Shown here piece after piece: positions 48,144 to 57,452 of a stretch of 64,000 nucleotides of DNA (the first letter of the stretch is position 1; every line of letters starts with the position of its first letter). Location: contig CANMKR010000002.1 of NCBI GenBank assembly GCA_947498625.1, forward strand, positions 1-64,000. Reading direction: 5' to 3'. This DNA comes from an uncultured Kangiella sp. GTDB taxonomy: Bacteria; Pseudomonadota; Gammaproteobacteria; Enterobacterales; Kangiellaceae. The position numbers were made by a program, and so were the translations under genes. The notes beneath the pieces were generated by a model. It was not told the origin of the DNA and made no database searches. It was given only the letters and a program-made list of their open reading frames with translations.

Positions 48144-49100
48144 ATGAAAATTTTGTTAACTGGGTATACAGGGTTTTTAGGAAGTCATTTGCTTCAAGCG
48201 CTAAAAAGGAAGCATGAGTTCATATTACTTGGCAGAAAACCTCCTAAGGGAGAAGCGTTTGAGCATTTTTATGCAGAAATGTCCCCAGATGCAGACTTCA
48301 AAGATGCTGTAAACTCTTGTGATTTAATCATACATGCTGCAGCACTTACACATATAAAAAGTAGTAAGAAGGTTGAGCAACTTTCTACGTTTCGCAGGGT
48401 TAATACAGAAACCACAATAAAGTTAGCTGAGCAGGCTGCAAAAGCAGGAGTTAAGCGATTTATTTTTATTAGCTCAATAAAGGTAAATGGTGAGAGCACA
48501 ACTGGGAGAGGCCCCTTTACAGTTGATGACGCCTCTGCACCAGAGGAGCCTTACGGAATTTCCAAAGCCGAGGCGGAAAGTCAGTTGTTTCATATAAGCA
48601 AAAAAACAGGAATGGAAGTTGTTATTATTAGACCTCCTATTATTTATGGAGCGGGTGTTAAGGGAAACTTTGCATCACTAATGAATTTCATTAAAAAAGG
48701 CATGCCATCACCATTTCGAAGTATCTCGGATAATCGTCGAAGTTTAGTCTCTGTATATAACCTTATAGACCTTATCAATGTCTGCATAGTTCACCCAAAA
48801 GCTGCGAATCAAGTTTTCCTTATTTCAGATAACCAGGATTTATCAACATCCGAGCTTGTTGCGTTGATGGCTAAAGTACTAAGAGTTACTAATATATCTA
48901 TTCCGATATCATCTTGGTGTTATAAAATAGTTGGCAAGATGTTAAATAAGAGAGAAGTGATTGACAGGTTGGTAGGTTCTCTTCAAATTGATATTAGTCA
49001 CACAACAGAAACTCTTGGTTGGAAGCCACCGTATACTGTTGAGGCTAGTCTTAGTTCGATAATAAACAATAGAAAGGTGACGAATGATAAGGCTGCTTGA
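48144..49100 (+). CDS. NAD-dependent epimerase/reductase (WbpV-like)
   Basis: 318 residues, extended SDR. TGYTGFLGSHLLQAL binds the cofactor; the catalytic triad is FISSIKVNG and PYGISKAEAE (YxxxK). DNRRSLVSVYNLIDLI is typical of the 4-ketoreductase/epimerase group that makes UDP-QuiNAc or UDP-FucNAc from the 4-keto-6-deoxy product of WbpM-type dehydratases, one of which lies two genes downstream. ATG 48144 has GAGGA ahead of it. Its end overlaps the phosphoglycosyl transferase gene by 17 bases. Confidence 0.82.
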   Translation: MKILLTGYTGFLGSHLLQALKRKHEFILLGRKPPKGEAFEHFYAEMSPDADFKDAVNSCDLIIHAAALTHIKSSKKVEQLSTFRRVNTETTIKLAEQAAKAGVKRFIFISSIKVNGESTTGRGPFTVDDASAPEEPYGISKAEAESQLFHISKKTGMEVVIIRPPIIYGAGVKGNFASLMNFIKKGMPSPFRSISDNRRSLVSVYNLIDLINVCIVHPKAANQVFLISDNQDLSTSELVALMAKVLRVTNISIPISSWCYKIVGKMLNKREVIDRLVGSLQIDISHTTETLGWKPPYTVEASLSSIINNRKVTNDKAA

Positions 49101-49638
49101 TATTATTTTTGCATTTTTGGGGCTAATGTTTTCATTGCCCTTATTGCTTTTGATTTTTTTGATCGGGCTTTTTGATACCGGTTCACCTTTATTCCTACAA
49201 AAGCGAGTGGGTAAAAACAAAAAACCATTTATACTAATCAAGTTTAGAACGATGAAGGTTGATACCGCATCAGTTGCAAGCCATCTAGCTAGTTCAAGCT
49301 CTATCACAACCTTTGGGCATTTTTTACGTAAAACTAAACTAGATGAGGTTCCACAATTATGGAATGTTATAAAAGGTGAAATGAGTTTAGTCGGGCCTAG
49401 ACCAGGGCTATTTAATCAAGAGGAGCTAACAAGAGAGCGTGAGTTGCTCAAGATTTTTGATGTTCGTCCAGGTATTACGGGTCTTGCACAAGTAAGTGAA
49501 ATAGATATGTCCACACCTGCATTACTAGCTAAAACAGATAAACGAATGATCGATACCATGTCTTTGCGGAGCTATTTTAAGTACATTCTGATGACTGTTT
49601 CGGGTAGTGGTCAAGGTGATAGGGTTATAGATAAATAG
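49084..49638 (+). CDS. Initiating phosphoglycosyl transferase (monotopic, PglC-like)
   Basis: 184 residues, the minimal bacterial sugar-transferase domain. A re-entrant membrane helix (about 3-27) is followed by PLFLQKRVGKNKKPFILIKFRTM, TKLDEVPQLWNVIKGEMSLVGPRP with the catalytic Asp-Glu pair, and RPGITGLAQV. It transfers a sugar-1-phosphate from a UDP-sugar to undecaprenyl phosphate, starting each repeat unit. The short form matches PglC/WecA-independent enzymes that use diNAcBac, QuiNAc or FucNAc, consistent with the flanking WbpV-like and WbpM-like genes. The N-terminal 4-TM domain of WcaJ-type enzymes is absent. Confidence 0.9.
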   Translation: MIRLLDIIFAFLGLMFSLPLLLLIFLIGLFDTGSPLFLQKRVGKNKKPFILIKFRTMKVDTASVASHLASSSSITTFGHFLRKTKLDEVPQLWNVIKGEMSLVGPRPGLFNQEELTRERELLKIFDVRPGITGLAQVSEIDMSTPALLAKTDKRMIDTMSLRSYFKYILMTVSGSGQGDRVIDK

Positions 49639-49660
49639 ATTCACTTAAAAGGAAAGAGAT

Positions 49661-51604
49661 ATGTTTGCTAGAATTATGGATTTACTTTTCGAGTTGTCAA
49701 GAGGCCAAAAAAGAGCCATTCTTCTTTTCTTGGACTTGATTTTTATACTTATTTCATATTATTTTGCATTAGCTTTAATAAAAAATACACTTAGTATTGA
49801 TATCAAAAGTATAAATCTAACGCATATGCTTTTGAGTATTTTGATAGCATTTATCACTTTTAGTATTTTAGGGCTATATAAGTCGATAACTCGATTTATT
49901 AGTTTGAGAACTTTAGTTACCATTTTCATTTCAAGCTCATTAGCATCTGTCACTAGCCTCCTAGTTGAATATTTCTTTAATGGAACCAGCTTTACAGTGG
50001 CGTCGAGTATTATTTTTGCTTCTTTATTGTGCCTTACAATTGGTGGGCAGCGTTTGTTAGTAAGAGCTTATTTTAGTGCTCGTTTCAATACTCAAAAAGA
50101 AAAAGTAATAATTTATGGCGCTGGTTCAGCCGGTCATCAGTTGGCATTATCGCTTATTAATGGCAACGAATATTACCCAGTCGCTTTTGTAGATGACGAT
50201 GTATCATTAAGAAACTCTTTTGTTCAAGGCTTAAAAGTCTACTCGGCAAACGAATTAAAAGAGTTAGTAAGTTATTTTCAGCCAAAAAAAATACTGCTAG
50301 CACTGCCAAGTTTAAGCAAAGCTAACAGGAAAAAAATTATTTCGAAAATAGAACCGATCGGAGTTTCTATTCAAACCATCCCAGGTATTTCTGATATCGT
50401 CGATGGAAAGATGAAGATTGATGAGTTTCAGGATGTTGAAATTGATGATTTGCTTGGAAGAGATAGTGTTCCGCCTAATGACCAGTTGCTAAGGCAAAAT
50501 ATTTTTAATAAAACTGTTATGGTTACTGGTGCTGGAGGCTCTATTGGCTCTGAGCTGTGCCGTCAAATTATCAGATTAAAGCCTCACCAGTTATTATTAT
50601 TAGAGGTTACAGAGTATGCGCTTTATGCAATTGAAAAAGAATTAAAAGAAATATCTGATAGTGAAGGGCATAATGCCAATATATTGCCGTTCTTAGGTAC
50701 AGTCCAAAACGAGAATAGATTAAAAAATATCTTATCTGCTTATGAAGTTGATACACTTTACCATGCTGCGGCTTATAAGCATGTTCCGATGGTTGAGTAC
50801 AATGTTGTTGAAGGTGTTCGTAATAATATTTTTGGGACATTACGTACGGCTCAAGCTGCTATTGATTCAAAAGTAGAAACTTTTGTATTGGTGTCTACTG
50901 ATAAAGCCGTGAGGCCTACAAATGTTATGGGAGCCACAAAGCGTATGGCCGAATTGGTTTTGCAAGCTTTAGCTAAAACTAAAGCGAGTACTCGCTTTTG
51001 TATGGTTCGCTTTGGTAATGTTTTAGGATCATCAGGCTCTGTGGTTCCTTTATTTAAAAAGCAAATTAAACAAGGCGGACCGGTAACAGTTACCCATCCA
51101 GATATTATTCGCTACTTCATGACAATACCTGAGGCGGCTCAGCTAGTTATACAAGCTGGAGCTATGGGTAAGGGTGGTGACGTGTTTGTTTTGGATATGG
51201 GGGAACCTGTCAAAATAGCCGAATTAGCGAAAAAAATCATATCTTTGATGGGGCTTGAGCTTAAATCTCCCGAGAATCCAGAAGGTGATATTGAAATAGA
51301 GTACTCAGGCTTAAGACCTGGAGAAAAGCTTTATGAAGAGTTATTGATTGGTGACAATGTTTCAGGTACGCAGCATACAAGAATTATGACCGCTGATGAG
51401 ATATATCTAGGATGGAGTGAAATGGAGAAAATTCTAGAGCATTTGGATAAGGCTTGTCATGACTTTGAACATCAGACAATTCGTAATATCTTGTTGAATG
51501 CTCCAACCGGGTTTAATCCAAGTGATGGGATTTGTGATTTGGTTTGGTCAAAAAAACATTTGCAAAATGTAGTTAAATTAGAGCAGAAAAAAACGCAGCA
51601 ATAA
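49661..51604 (+). CDS. UDP-GlcNAc 4,6-dehydratase, WbpM/CapD family
   Basis: 647 residues. Four N-terminal membrane helices (about 15-125) are followed by a CoA-binding-like Rossmann domain (IIYGAGSAGHQLALSLI) and the catalytic SDR domain (~280-610). That domain has VMVTGAGGSIGSELCRQII, AAYKHVPMVEYN and STDKAVRPTNVMGATKRMAE, where Met replaces the usual catalytic Tyr, a normal trait of the large dehydratases such as WbpM. It makes UDP-4-keto-6-deoxy-hexosamine, the precursor of QuiNAc or FucNAc. It is the last gene of the locus; wbpM-type genes commonly sit at this 3' position. Confidence 0.92.
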   Translation: MFARIMDLLFELSRGQKRAILLFLDLIFILISYYFALALIKNTLSIDIKSINLTHMLLSILIAFITFSILGLYKSITRFISLRTLVTIFISSSLASVTSLLVEYFFNGTSFTVASSIIFASLLCLTIGGQRLLVRAYFSARFNTQKEKVIIYGAGSAGHQLALSLINGNEYYPVAFVDDDVSLRNSFVQGLKVYSANELKELVSYFQPKKILLALPSLSKANRKKIISKIEPIGVSIQTIPGISDIVDGKMKIDEFQDVEIDDLLGRDSVPPNDQLLRQNIFNKTVMVTGAGGSIGSELCRQIIRLKPHQLLLLEVTEYALYAIEKELKEISDSEGHNANILPFLGTVQNENRLKNILSAYEVDTLYHAAAYKHVPMVEYNVVEGVRNNIFGTLRTAQAAIDSKVETFVLVSTDKAVRPTNVMGATKRMAELVLQALAKTKASTRFCMVRFGNVLGSSGSVVPLFKKQIKQGGPVTVTHPDIIRYFMTIPEAAQLVIQAGAMGKGGDVFVLDMGEPVKIAELAKKIISLMGLELKSPENPEGDIEIEYSGLRPGEKLYEELLIGDNVSGTQHTRIMTADEIYLGWSEMEKILEHLDKACHDFEHQTIRNILLNAPTGFNPSDGICDLVWSKKHLQNVVKLEQKKTQQ

Positions 51605-51608
51605 ACTC

Positions 51609-51636
51609 TTGCCAGAATCTAGTGCTATGGTAGAAT
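51609..51636 (+). promoter_or_regulatory. Promoter of tRNA-Val
   Basis: TTGCCA (51609-51614), a 16-base spacer and TAGAAT (51631-51636), 13 bases before the first base of tRNA-Val. Well placed sigma-70-type elements. Confidence 0.6.
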
Positions 51637-51649
51637 TCCCACTCAAAAT

Positions 51650-51726
51650 AGTCGCGTAGCTCAGCTGGTTAGAGCACCACCTTGACATGGTGGGGGTCGG
51701 TGATTCGAATTCACTCGCGACTACCA
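51650..51726 (+). tRNA. tRNA-Val (anticodon GAC)
   Basis: 77 bases, acceptor AGTCGCG/CGCGACT, discriminator A, encoded CCA, anticodon loop TTGACAT (GAC, codons GUC/GUU) and T-loop GATTCGAATTC. It stands directly after the polysaccharide locus with its own promoter and terminator. Confidence 0.95.
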
Positions 51727-51731
51727 TATTT

Positions 51732-51757
51732 AAACACCAGCTTTAGCTGGTGTTTTT
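51732..51757 (+). terminator. Terminator of tRNA-Val
   Basis: Perfect stem AAACACCAGC/GCTGGTGTTT with a TTTA loop and a T-run, six bases after the CCA end. Confidence 0.88.
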
Positions 51758-51888
51758 GTTTATGTTTTAAAGAATGTGATTTGTCGAAGATAATTTAACA
51801 AAATGTTGAAGCATTTTGAACAGAATTTACTCGGGCTTGAAGAGCAGGGGATGGCCAGAAGTAATTCCCAAATGATTTGCAAACCATA

Positions 51889-51914
51889 AATGCCGCATCA
51901 ATGCGACATTTTTA
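51889..51914 (-). terminator. Probable terminator of the small lipoprotein gene
   Basis: A hairpin of ATGCCGCA against TGCGACAT around a TCAA loop; on the minus strand the single imperfect pair becomes a G-T wobble. Flanking A/T runs allow use in either direction. It lies 40 bases beyond the stop of the lipoprotein gene. Confidence 0.55.
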
Positions 51915-51948
51915 TAGTTATGATTTAGATCTATTAAAAGAGGCTAAA

Positions 51949-52146
51949 TTACTTATCTGTTTGGCATTTAAATCCATCTAAAGTTACGGATTTTACATTA
52001 TCGCCGCCGCATACTTCTTTTGCCATTTGTGTGTTTTCATATAGAGTGTTTACTGTGTCACCTCTATCAACGTGGAAGCTACAGCCAGAAGTAATTGTGG
52101 CTATCAAAGTTATTGCTAGTGCTTTAAGTTTAAAGTTTTTCATCAT
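51949..52146 (-). CDS. Small lipoprotein of unknown function
   Basis: 65 residues. The signal MMKNFKLKALAITLIATITSGC carries a lipobox (ITSGC; Cys22), leaving a mature part of about 44 residues with two further cysteines (EVCGGDN, GFKCQTDK) that may pair. GAGAGA precedes the double ATG, so either Met may start. Single gene, flanked by a hairpin downstream. No family recognised. Confidence 0.7.
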   Translation of the reverse strand: MMKNFKLKALAITLIATITSGCSFHVDRGDTVNTLYENTQMAKEVCGGDNVKSVTLDGFKCQTDK

Positions 52147-52237
52147 TAATTCTCTCTTCAGTTATTTATAATACTTTTATGCAAAAGACTATATTAGAAC
52201 GATGTTTCTGAACGATGACTTAATAGTAACAATGTAT

Positions 52238-52873
52238 TTACTCGATATTCTTTTCTTTAAACTCACACAAGTCTTCAATGATGCAGGAACCGCATCTGGG
52301 CTTACGAGCTATGCAGGTGTATCGCCCATGTAGAATCAGCCAGTGGTGAGCATCTAGTAAGAATTCTTTTGGAACAAATTTCAAAAGGGCATCTTCGACT
52401 TTTCTAACGGTTTTGCCGGGGGCGATTTTGGTTCGGTTGGAGACTCTGTCTATATGAGTATCAACGGCCATGGCAATTTGTCTAAATGCGGTATTTAAGA
52501 CGACATTAGCGGTTTTCCTACCGACACCAGCTAAAGCAACTAGCTCGTCTCGGTTATCTGGCACTGTTGAGTTATGCTTTTCTATCAAGTCTTTGCAGCA
52601 AGAAATAACGTTTTTGGCTTTGCTATTAAAGAGCCCTATGGTTTTTATATGCTCTTTTAATCCTTCTTCGCCCAAAGCATAAATAGCTTCAGGTGTGTTG
52701 GCTACCGGAAACAGTTTTCTGGTGGCTTTATTTACTCCAACATCGGTGGCCTGTGCGGATAAGATAACGGCAATTAACAATTCAAAAGTTGAGCTGTATT
52801 CTAGTTCCGTTTCAGGGTTTGGATTTTGCGCTCTTAGACGTTCAAAGATTTCTTGTCGCTTTTGTTTATTCAT
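52238..52873 (-). CDS. nth: Endonuclease III
   Basis: 211 residues, same length as the E. coli enzyme. It is a bifunctional DNA glycosylase/AP lyase removing oxidised pyrimidines in base-excision repair. The helix-hairpin-helix [15 protein letters not shown] carries the catalytic lysine K120, aspartate D138 is in AVDTHIDRV, and the 4Fe-4S cluster ligands C187, C194, C197 and C203 have the canonical C-x6-C-x2-C-x5-C spacing. Its start overlaps the 3' end of rnfE by 8 bases, the usual rnf-nth linkage of gammaproteobacteria. Confidence 0.97.
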   Translation of the reverse strand: MNKQKRQEIFERLRAQNPNPETELEYSSTFELLIAVILSAQATDVGVNKATRKLFPVANTPEAIYALGEEGLKEHIKTIGLFNSKAKNVISCCKDLIEKHNSTVPDNRDELVALAGVGRKTANVVLNTAFRQIAMAVDTHIDRVSNRTKIAPGKTVRKVEDALLKFVPKEFLLDAHHWLILHGRYTCIARKPRCGSCIIEDLCEFKEKNIE

Positions 52874-53567
52874 GGAGTAAAACCTCGGAAGTCTGCTCTA
52901 CTGATTGCTGTTTTGAAGCCTTTTTGATTTTTTCTGACTTGGCATCAATGCTATTTTTCCAGGCAATAATTAAACCTAAAAAGACAAATGCACCCGGCGG
53001 TAGTATGGCGAATAAGAACTTGGAGTCTGTTAGGTAAAAGGATAGGGTTAAGCTTTTTGCCCATTCGCCGAATAATTGCTCTGCACCATAAAATAGTGTT
53101 CCTTGTCCTACCAATTCACGAGCAGCGCCTAGTAAGCACAAGACCGCAGTAAAGCCCAGCCCTTGCATTAGTCCGTCTAGTAGTGAAGGGAGAAATTTAT
53201 TTTTCGAGGCAAATGATTCTGCGCGTCCAATGATTGCACAGTTGGTCACTATCAAAGGAATGAAAATACCTAAGGTTAAAAATAAGTCATAGGTATAGGC
53301 ATTCATTAATAGGCTGATGTTAGTCACGAAACTAGCGATCATCATGACGAAAATAGGTATCCGAATTTCTTTTGGGATAAAGTTTCTGATTAATGATACA
53401 GAACCGTTAGAGCCTGCCAGAACCATAGTGGTTGCGATGCCGAGTCCCAAGCCATTAATAAAGGTATTGCTGACGGCTAGGAGAGGGCATAGACCTAGTA
53501 ATTGGACTAATGCTGGGTTATTTGACCATAAACCATTTTTGATGATTTGTTGTGATTCTTGAATCAT
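52866..53567 (-). CDS. rnfE: Rnf electron transport complex subunit E
   Basis: 233 residues with six membrane helices. [19 protein letters not shown] and [19 protein letters not shown] are the conserved RnfE/NqrD motifs, each with a cysteine that in this family helps bind an intramembrane iron-sulphur centre with RnfA. Part of the six-subunit inner-membrane complex that couples ferredoxin/NADH electron transfer to ion movement (called Rsx in E. coli, where it keeps SoxR reduced). The C-terminal tail is charged. It overlaps rnfG by 4 bases. Confidence 0.96.
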   Translation of the reverse strand: MIQESQQIIKNGLWSNNPALVQLLGLCPLLAVSNTFINGLGLGIATTMVLAGSNGSVSLIRNFIPKEIRIPIFVMMIASFVTNISLLMNAYTYDLFLTLGIFIPLIVTNCAIIGRAESFASKNKFLPSLLDGLMQGLGFTAVLCLLGAARELVGQGTLFYGAEQLFGEWAKSLTLSFYLTDSKFLFAILPPGAFVFLGLIIAWKNSIDAKSEKIKKASKQQSVEQTSEVLLHE

Positions 53568-54223
53568 TTGCTGTCCTTTGAATTACAACTTTGTTGCTGA
53601 TTAAACAGCCAGCTTCTATTCTCTTGGTAAAACTCAAGAGTTTTTGCAATTTGATTGACTACCGCTCTAGGGGTAATGGTTGCGCCAGTAAAGGCGTCAA
53701 ATTGACCGCCGTCTTTTGCTACCTTCCATTGTGATATTGGCGTATTATCAAGAGATAATCCATTAAAAGAAGTTATCCAGTCACTTTTTGAGATATCAAT
53801 TTTATCACCAAGTCCGGGAGTTTCTTTGTGATCGGTTACTCTTACTCCTGCAATGGAACCATCATAAAAAACACCCACCACCATTTTTATTTTTCCGCTA
53901 TAGCCGTTAGGTGCAATCGACTCCAGTATAATGGCAACAGGTCGTGAGTCTTTGCGCATTCTATAAGCCATCAAAGGTTCACTTGAGCCAAGCAATTCGC
54001 TTTCTGGTATCAATATACAATCATGGTTGACGTCGTTATCATATTGCGCAGCGTCAACCAGTTCGTTCAGAGTTCTCGCCAGAGCCGCTTTCATCTCGCC
54101 AGCAATAGTATCTTTAGTGATGAAATAGGTAGTTGCGATCAACCCAACGCAAACAGTTGCAAACACAGCTAGAATAAGGCCATTTCGACTTATCATTTTG
54201 CCCAGCAAACTAGAGTTATTCAT
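53564..54223 (-). CDS. rnfG: Rnf electron transport complex subunit G
   Basis: 219 residues from the ATG at 54223, chosen for its AGGAG site seven bases upstream; a longer frame to 54253 lies within rnfD. One N-terminal membrane helix (about 14-34) precedes a periplasmic domain with the FMN attachment motif [13 protein letters not shown], where the threonine of S/T-G-A-T carries covalent [17 protein letters not shown] is the other family hallmark. It passes electrons between the periplasmic side and the membrane subunits. Confidence 0.95.
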   Translation of the reverse strand: MNNSSLLGKMISRNGLILAVFATVCVGLIATTYFITKDTIAGEMKAALARTLNELVDAAQYDNDVNHDCILIPESELLGSSEPLMAYRMRKDSRPVAIILESIAPNGYSGKIKMVVGVFYDGSIAGVRVTDHKETPGLGDKIDISKSDWITSFNGLSLDNTPISQWKVAKDGGQFDAFTGATITPRAVVNQIAKTLEFYQENRSWLFNQQQSCNSKDSK

Positions 54224-55280
54224 TGGACACTCCTTTTGTTTTTGCATGTCCATAAGTTCTAGGTTGGGTGTAGTAGTCGAGCATCGGTACCGTCATGTTC
54301 ATCAGTAAAACCGCAAAAGCGATGGCGTCAGGGTAGCCGCCAAATGTGCGAATCAAGACCGTGATTATTCCAATGCCTAAACCGAACAGCCAGCGGCCTT
54401 TTTTTGTGGTTGAAGCGGTGACTGGATCGGTTGCTATAAAGAAAGCACCCATCATAGTTGCGCCAGCAAACCAGTGAAATGTAGGGCTAAGATATGCATC
54501 AGGATTGAGCACATTTAAAATCAAGCTCATGCCTAAGATGCCGAGCAAGACACCAGCCGGGATCTGCCAAGCAGCCACCTTTCTAAATAATAAGATGACA
54601 CCGCCAAATAAAAACCCTAAGTTGACCCACTGCCAGCCAATGCCTGACAATCCCGTCATCATTTCATGGGCTTTGATTTCTTGAGTTCTGTAACCTTGGG
54701 ATAATTCTGTTTTCACATGGTCAAGAGGCGTCGCCATAGTAAAACCGTCTACCCCTTGCCGAATAGAGTTGATGTCATAGCCTTGGCTACTAGTGCCGGT
54801 AAAGATATATGAAAAAGTATCGGCAAAACTTAAAGTTTGCCCGGCTAATTCCGCAGGTGGTATCCAAGCAGTCATCTCAACTGGAAAAGAGATTAATAGT
54901 AAAACGTAAGCGACCATTGCTGGATTAAATAGGTTATTTCCTAAGCCACCGTAAACCTGTTTGGCAAAAACAATTGCAAATGAGGTTCCTAAAATCGTCA
55001 TCCACCAAGGAAGCAGTGGTGGCAGGGCTAAGCCTATTAACCAAGCAGTTAACAATGCGCTACCATCCATTAAAGTGGCGCTAATTGGGCGCTTTCGAAT
55101 TCGTAATATTAGAGCCTCAGTCGCTAAAGCCGTTATAGAAGCGATACTGATATTGATTAAAACTCCAATGCCAAAAAAGTAAATTAACGCGGCAAGTCCT
55201 GGTAATGATGCGGCAATAACCCAGAGCATTACAGCAGTGACTGAGTTTGGTTTTTTAGCAAAAGGTGAAGATAAGATCAC
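54216..55280 (-). CDS. rnfD: Rnf electron transport complex subunit D
   Basis: 354 residues, about nine or ten membrane helices. The covalent-FMN region DGFTMATPL is present and the NqrB-like LGGNLFNPAMVAY motif appears as YGGLGNNLFNPAMVAYVLL. FGGYPDAIAFAVLLMN lies near the C-terminus. It starts at GTG with AAGGAG eight bases upstream; the codon forms GTGA with the rnfC stop. The 3' end overlaps rnfG by 8 bases. Confidence 0.95.
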   Translation of the reverse strand: MILSSPFAKKPNSVTAVMLWVIAASLPGLAALIYFFGIGVLINISIASITALATEALILRIRKRPISATLMDGSALLTAWLIGLALPPLLPWWMTILGTSFAIVFAKQVYGGLGNNLFNPAMVAYVLLLISFPVEMTAWIPPAELAGQTLSFADTFSYIFTGTSSQGYDINSIRQGVDGFTMATPLDHVKTELSQGYRTQEIKAHEMMTGLSGIGWQWVNLGFLFGGVILLFRKVAAWQIPAGVLLGILGMSLILNVLNPDAYLSPTFHWFAGATMMGAFFIATDPVTASTTKKGRWLFGLGIGIITVLIRTFGGYPDAIAFAVLLMNMTVPMLDYYTQPRTYGHAKTKGVSNE

Positions 55281-56884
55281 GCCTTTGGCTCCTTGGTTTT
55301 ATCTGCCTGTTGAGAGTTACTAGCTTCATGATCTGATTTTTGATTAGCTTCTTTCTTTGCTTGAACTCTAGCCAGAGCTGCGGCTACTGCAGCTTTTTTC
55401 GCATCAGCTTGCCCAGAGGCTTCAGCGGCTTTACGTCTAGCCTCAGCAGCTTTGCGATGCTTCTCTGCTTTTTCGAGTTTAACTCTTTCAATTCTTTCTA
55501 AACGCGCTTCATGACGTTCGCGAGCATTATCCGCTTTTATTTTTTCAACCCGATTATTACGAATATTGGACTTTGCGTAGCGATAGTATTGCACTAAAGG
55601 AATGTCGCTCGGACAGACATAAGCACAAGCACCACACTCAATACAGTCGAATAAATTATACTCTTCAGTTTTATCAAATTCGTCTGCTTTTGCGTGCCAA
55701 TAAAGTTGTTGCGGTAACAGTGATGCGGGGCAAGCGTTCATGCATTCGCCACAGCGAATACAGGGCAAAGAGCTTTGCTCGGGCTTTAACTCATTGTTAT
55801 CAGCCATGATAATGCAATTAGTGGCTTTGACTATACCTGCATCAATAGATTGAATTTCAAAACCCATCATGGGGCCGCCCATAATCAGTTTTTGGCTCTT
55901 AGCGGTATCAGTGCTTTGTAATAAGTGCTTTATTGGGGTGCCAATAGGAACTCTATAATTTCCCGGCTTGCCGCAGGCTTTACCAGTAAGAGTCACCACT
56001 CGATCAGTGATCGGCTTGCCTTGGATAATGGCTTCATAGATAGCAAAACAAGTTGCTACATTATGCATCACTAAGCCTAAATCGGCGGGTAACTTACCAT
56101 GGGTGACTTCTTTGCCCGTAATTAATTGAATTAATTGTTTTTCGCCACCGCTTGGGTATTTAGTCGCGACTACGGCAATATCAAATGTCATCTCCAGTTT
56201 TGTTCGCGCAGCTTTCAGCGCTTCAATGGCATTAGGTTTATTATCTTCGATACCCACTATAATTTTTAAATCTTTATAGAGGTGAGAGATAATTTGCGCA
56301 CCTTTTAAAATCTCATCAGTATTATCTTGTAATAAGCGATCGTCACAGCTTATGTAGGGTTCGCATTCTGCCGCATTGATAATCAAGGTATCGATGCCAT
56401 CTTCACGTTGTAGTTTGATATGGCTAGGGAAAGAGGCGCCGCCTAAGCCAACAATTCCTGATTCAAATATTCTGGCTAGGATTTGTTTTCTACTTAAGGT
56501 TGTGAAATCTTTGGCTGGGCTTAATTCAACCCATTGCTCTTCGCCATCAGCGCTAAGAACTATGCAGAAATCTTCCAAACCTGAAGTGTGTGCTATGGGC
56601 CTTTTTTCAATAGCAATGATTTTGCCAGAGGTTGGAGCATGTTGATAACTACTAAAAATACCATCACTTTTTGCAATCAATTGACCTTTTAAAACCTGCT
56701 CGCCAATTTCTACACAAGGAATCGAGCGGTTACCGGCTTGTCCTTTCAAATTGATAACCAGTTCTTTGGCTAAGGGCAGCTTTGCTATTGGCGATTGGTT
56801 AGAAAGCTGTTTATTTTCTTTTGGGTGTATGCCACCGGGAAATTCAAAAATGGGTATTTCTGAAGGGTAACTAGAACGCTCCAT
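55277..56884 (-). CDS. rnfC: Rnf electron transport complex subunit C
   Basis: 535 residues. The NADH/FMN-binding half has GLGGASFPSHIKL and AAECEPYISCDDRLL. Two 4Fe-4S motifs follow, CIRCGECMNACP and CIECGACAYVCP. The last ~100 residues are an Arg/Lys/Ala/Glu-rich helix (RLERIERVKLEKAEKHRKA) of the kind that makes gammaproteobacterial RnfC variable in length. It is the likely NADH-oxidising subunit on the cytoplasmic face. It abuts rnfB (shared base) and overlaps rnfD. Confidence 0.96.
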   Translation of the reverse strand: MERSSYPSEIPIFEFPGGIHPKENKQLSNQSPIAKLPLAKELVINLKGQAGNRSIPCVEIGEQVLKGQLIAKSDGIFSSYQHAPTSGKIIAIEKRPIAHTSGLEDFCIVLSADGEEQWVELSPAKDFTTLSRKQILARIFESGIVGLGGASFPSHIKLQREDGIDTLIINAAECEPYISCDDRLLQDNTDEILKGAQIISHLYKDLKIIVGIEDNKPNAIEALKAARTKLEMTFDIAVVATKYPSGGEKQLIQLITGKEVTHGKLPADLGLVMHNVATCFAIYEAIIQGKPITDRVVTLTGKACGKPGNYRVPIGTPIKHLLQSTDTAKSQKLIMGGPMMGFEIQSIDAGIVKATNCIIMADNNELKPEQSSLPCIRCGECMNACPASLLPQQLYWHAKADEFDKTEEYNLFDCIECGACAYVCPSDIPLVQYYRYAKSNIRNNRVEKIKADNARERHEARLERIERVKLEKAEKHRKAAEARRKAAEASGQADAKKAAVAAALARVQAKKEANQKSDHEASNSQQADKTKEPKA

Positions 56885-57444
56885 TAGCTCACCTCCTTGA
56901 ACTTGATGGCTAACTCAGGTTGCTGCCATTTCCAAGTAGAGATGGTTTGCGGGACTTCCAGCATATCAATACAATCGACAGGGCAAGGCTCAACACAAAG
57001 ATCGCACCCAGTACATTCATCAACAATGACTGTATGCATCAGCTTGGGTGCACCTAATATGGCGTCGACGGGACAAGCTTGGATACACTTAGTGCAGCCG
57101 ATACATTCGTCTTCACGAATATAGGCTATCCGCGGAGGCTTTTCTTCACCACGCTCTTCATCCAGTGGGATCACTTCACGCCCAAGCAGATCAGCTAATG
57201 CTTTTACTCCAGCTTCACCACCCGGTGGACACTTATTGATTTCATCACCATTTGCGATGGCTTCGGCATAGGGTTTGCAACCTGGGTAGCCGCATTGACC
57301 GCACTGCGTTTGCGGTAAAACATCATTGATCTGATCAACTATTGGATCACCTTCAACTTTGAATTTTACAGCTGCAAAGCCTAATACCGCACCAAAAATT
57401 AATGCTAATACGGCAAATACAATAATTGCAGTTACTAAATCCAC
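56884..57444 (-). CDS. rnfB: Rnf electron transport complex subunit B
   Basis: 186 residues: an N-terminal membrane helix (1-26), a 4Fe-4S domain ([17 protein letters not shown] with a later Cys in INKCPPGG), and two ferredoxin 4Fe-4S motifs, [16 protein letters not shown] and [16 protein letters not shown]. The short form is typical of gammaproteobacteria. It carries electrons from soluble ferredoxin or RnfC to the membrane subunits. It lies eight bases after rnfA. Confidence 0.97.
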   Translation of the reverse strand: MDLVTAIIVFAVLALIFGAVLGFAAVKFKVEGDPIVDQINDVLPQTQCGQCGYPGCKPYAEAIANGDEINKCPPGGEAGVKALADLLGREVIPLDEERGEEKPPRIAYIREDECIGCTKCIQACPVDAILGAPKLMHTVIVDECTGCDLCVEPCPVDCIDMLEVPQTISTWKWQQPELAIKFKEVS

Positions 57445-57452
57445 TTACCCAC

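Noticed and set aside
49661-51604. Loss of the catalytic Tyr in the CapD/WbpM-like enzyme as a defect
   Set aside because: Met in place of Tyr in this motif is normal for the large WbpM-type dehydratases, so it is not evidence of inactivation.
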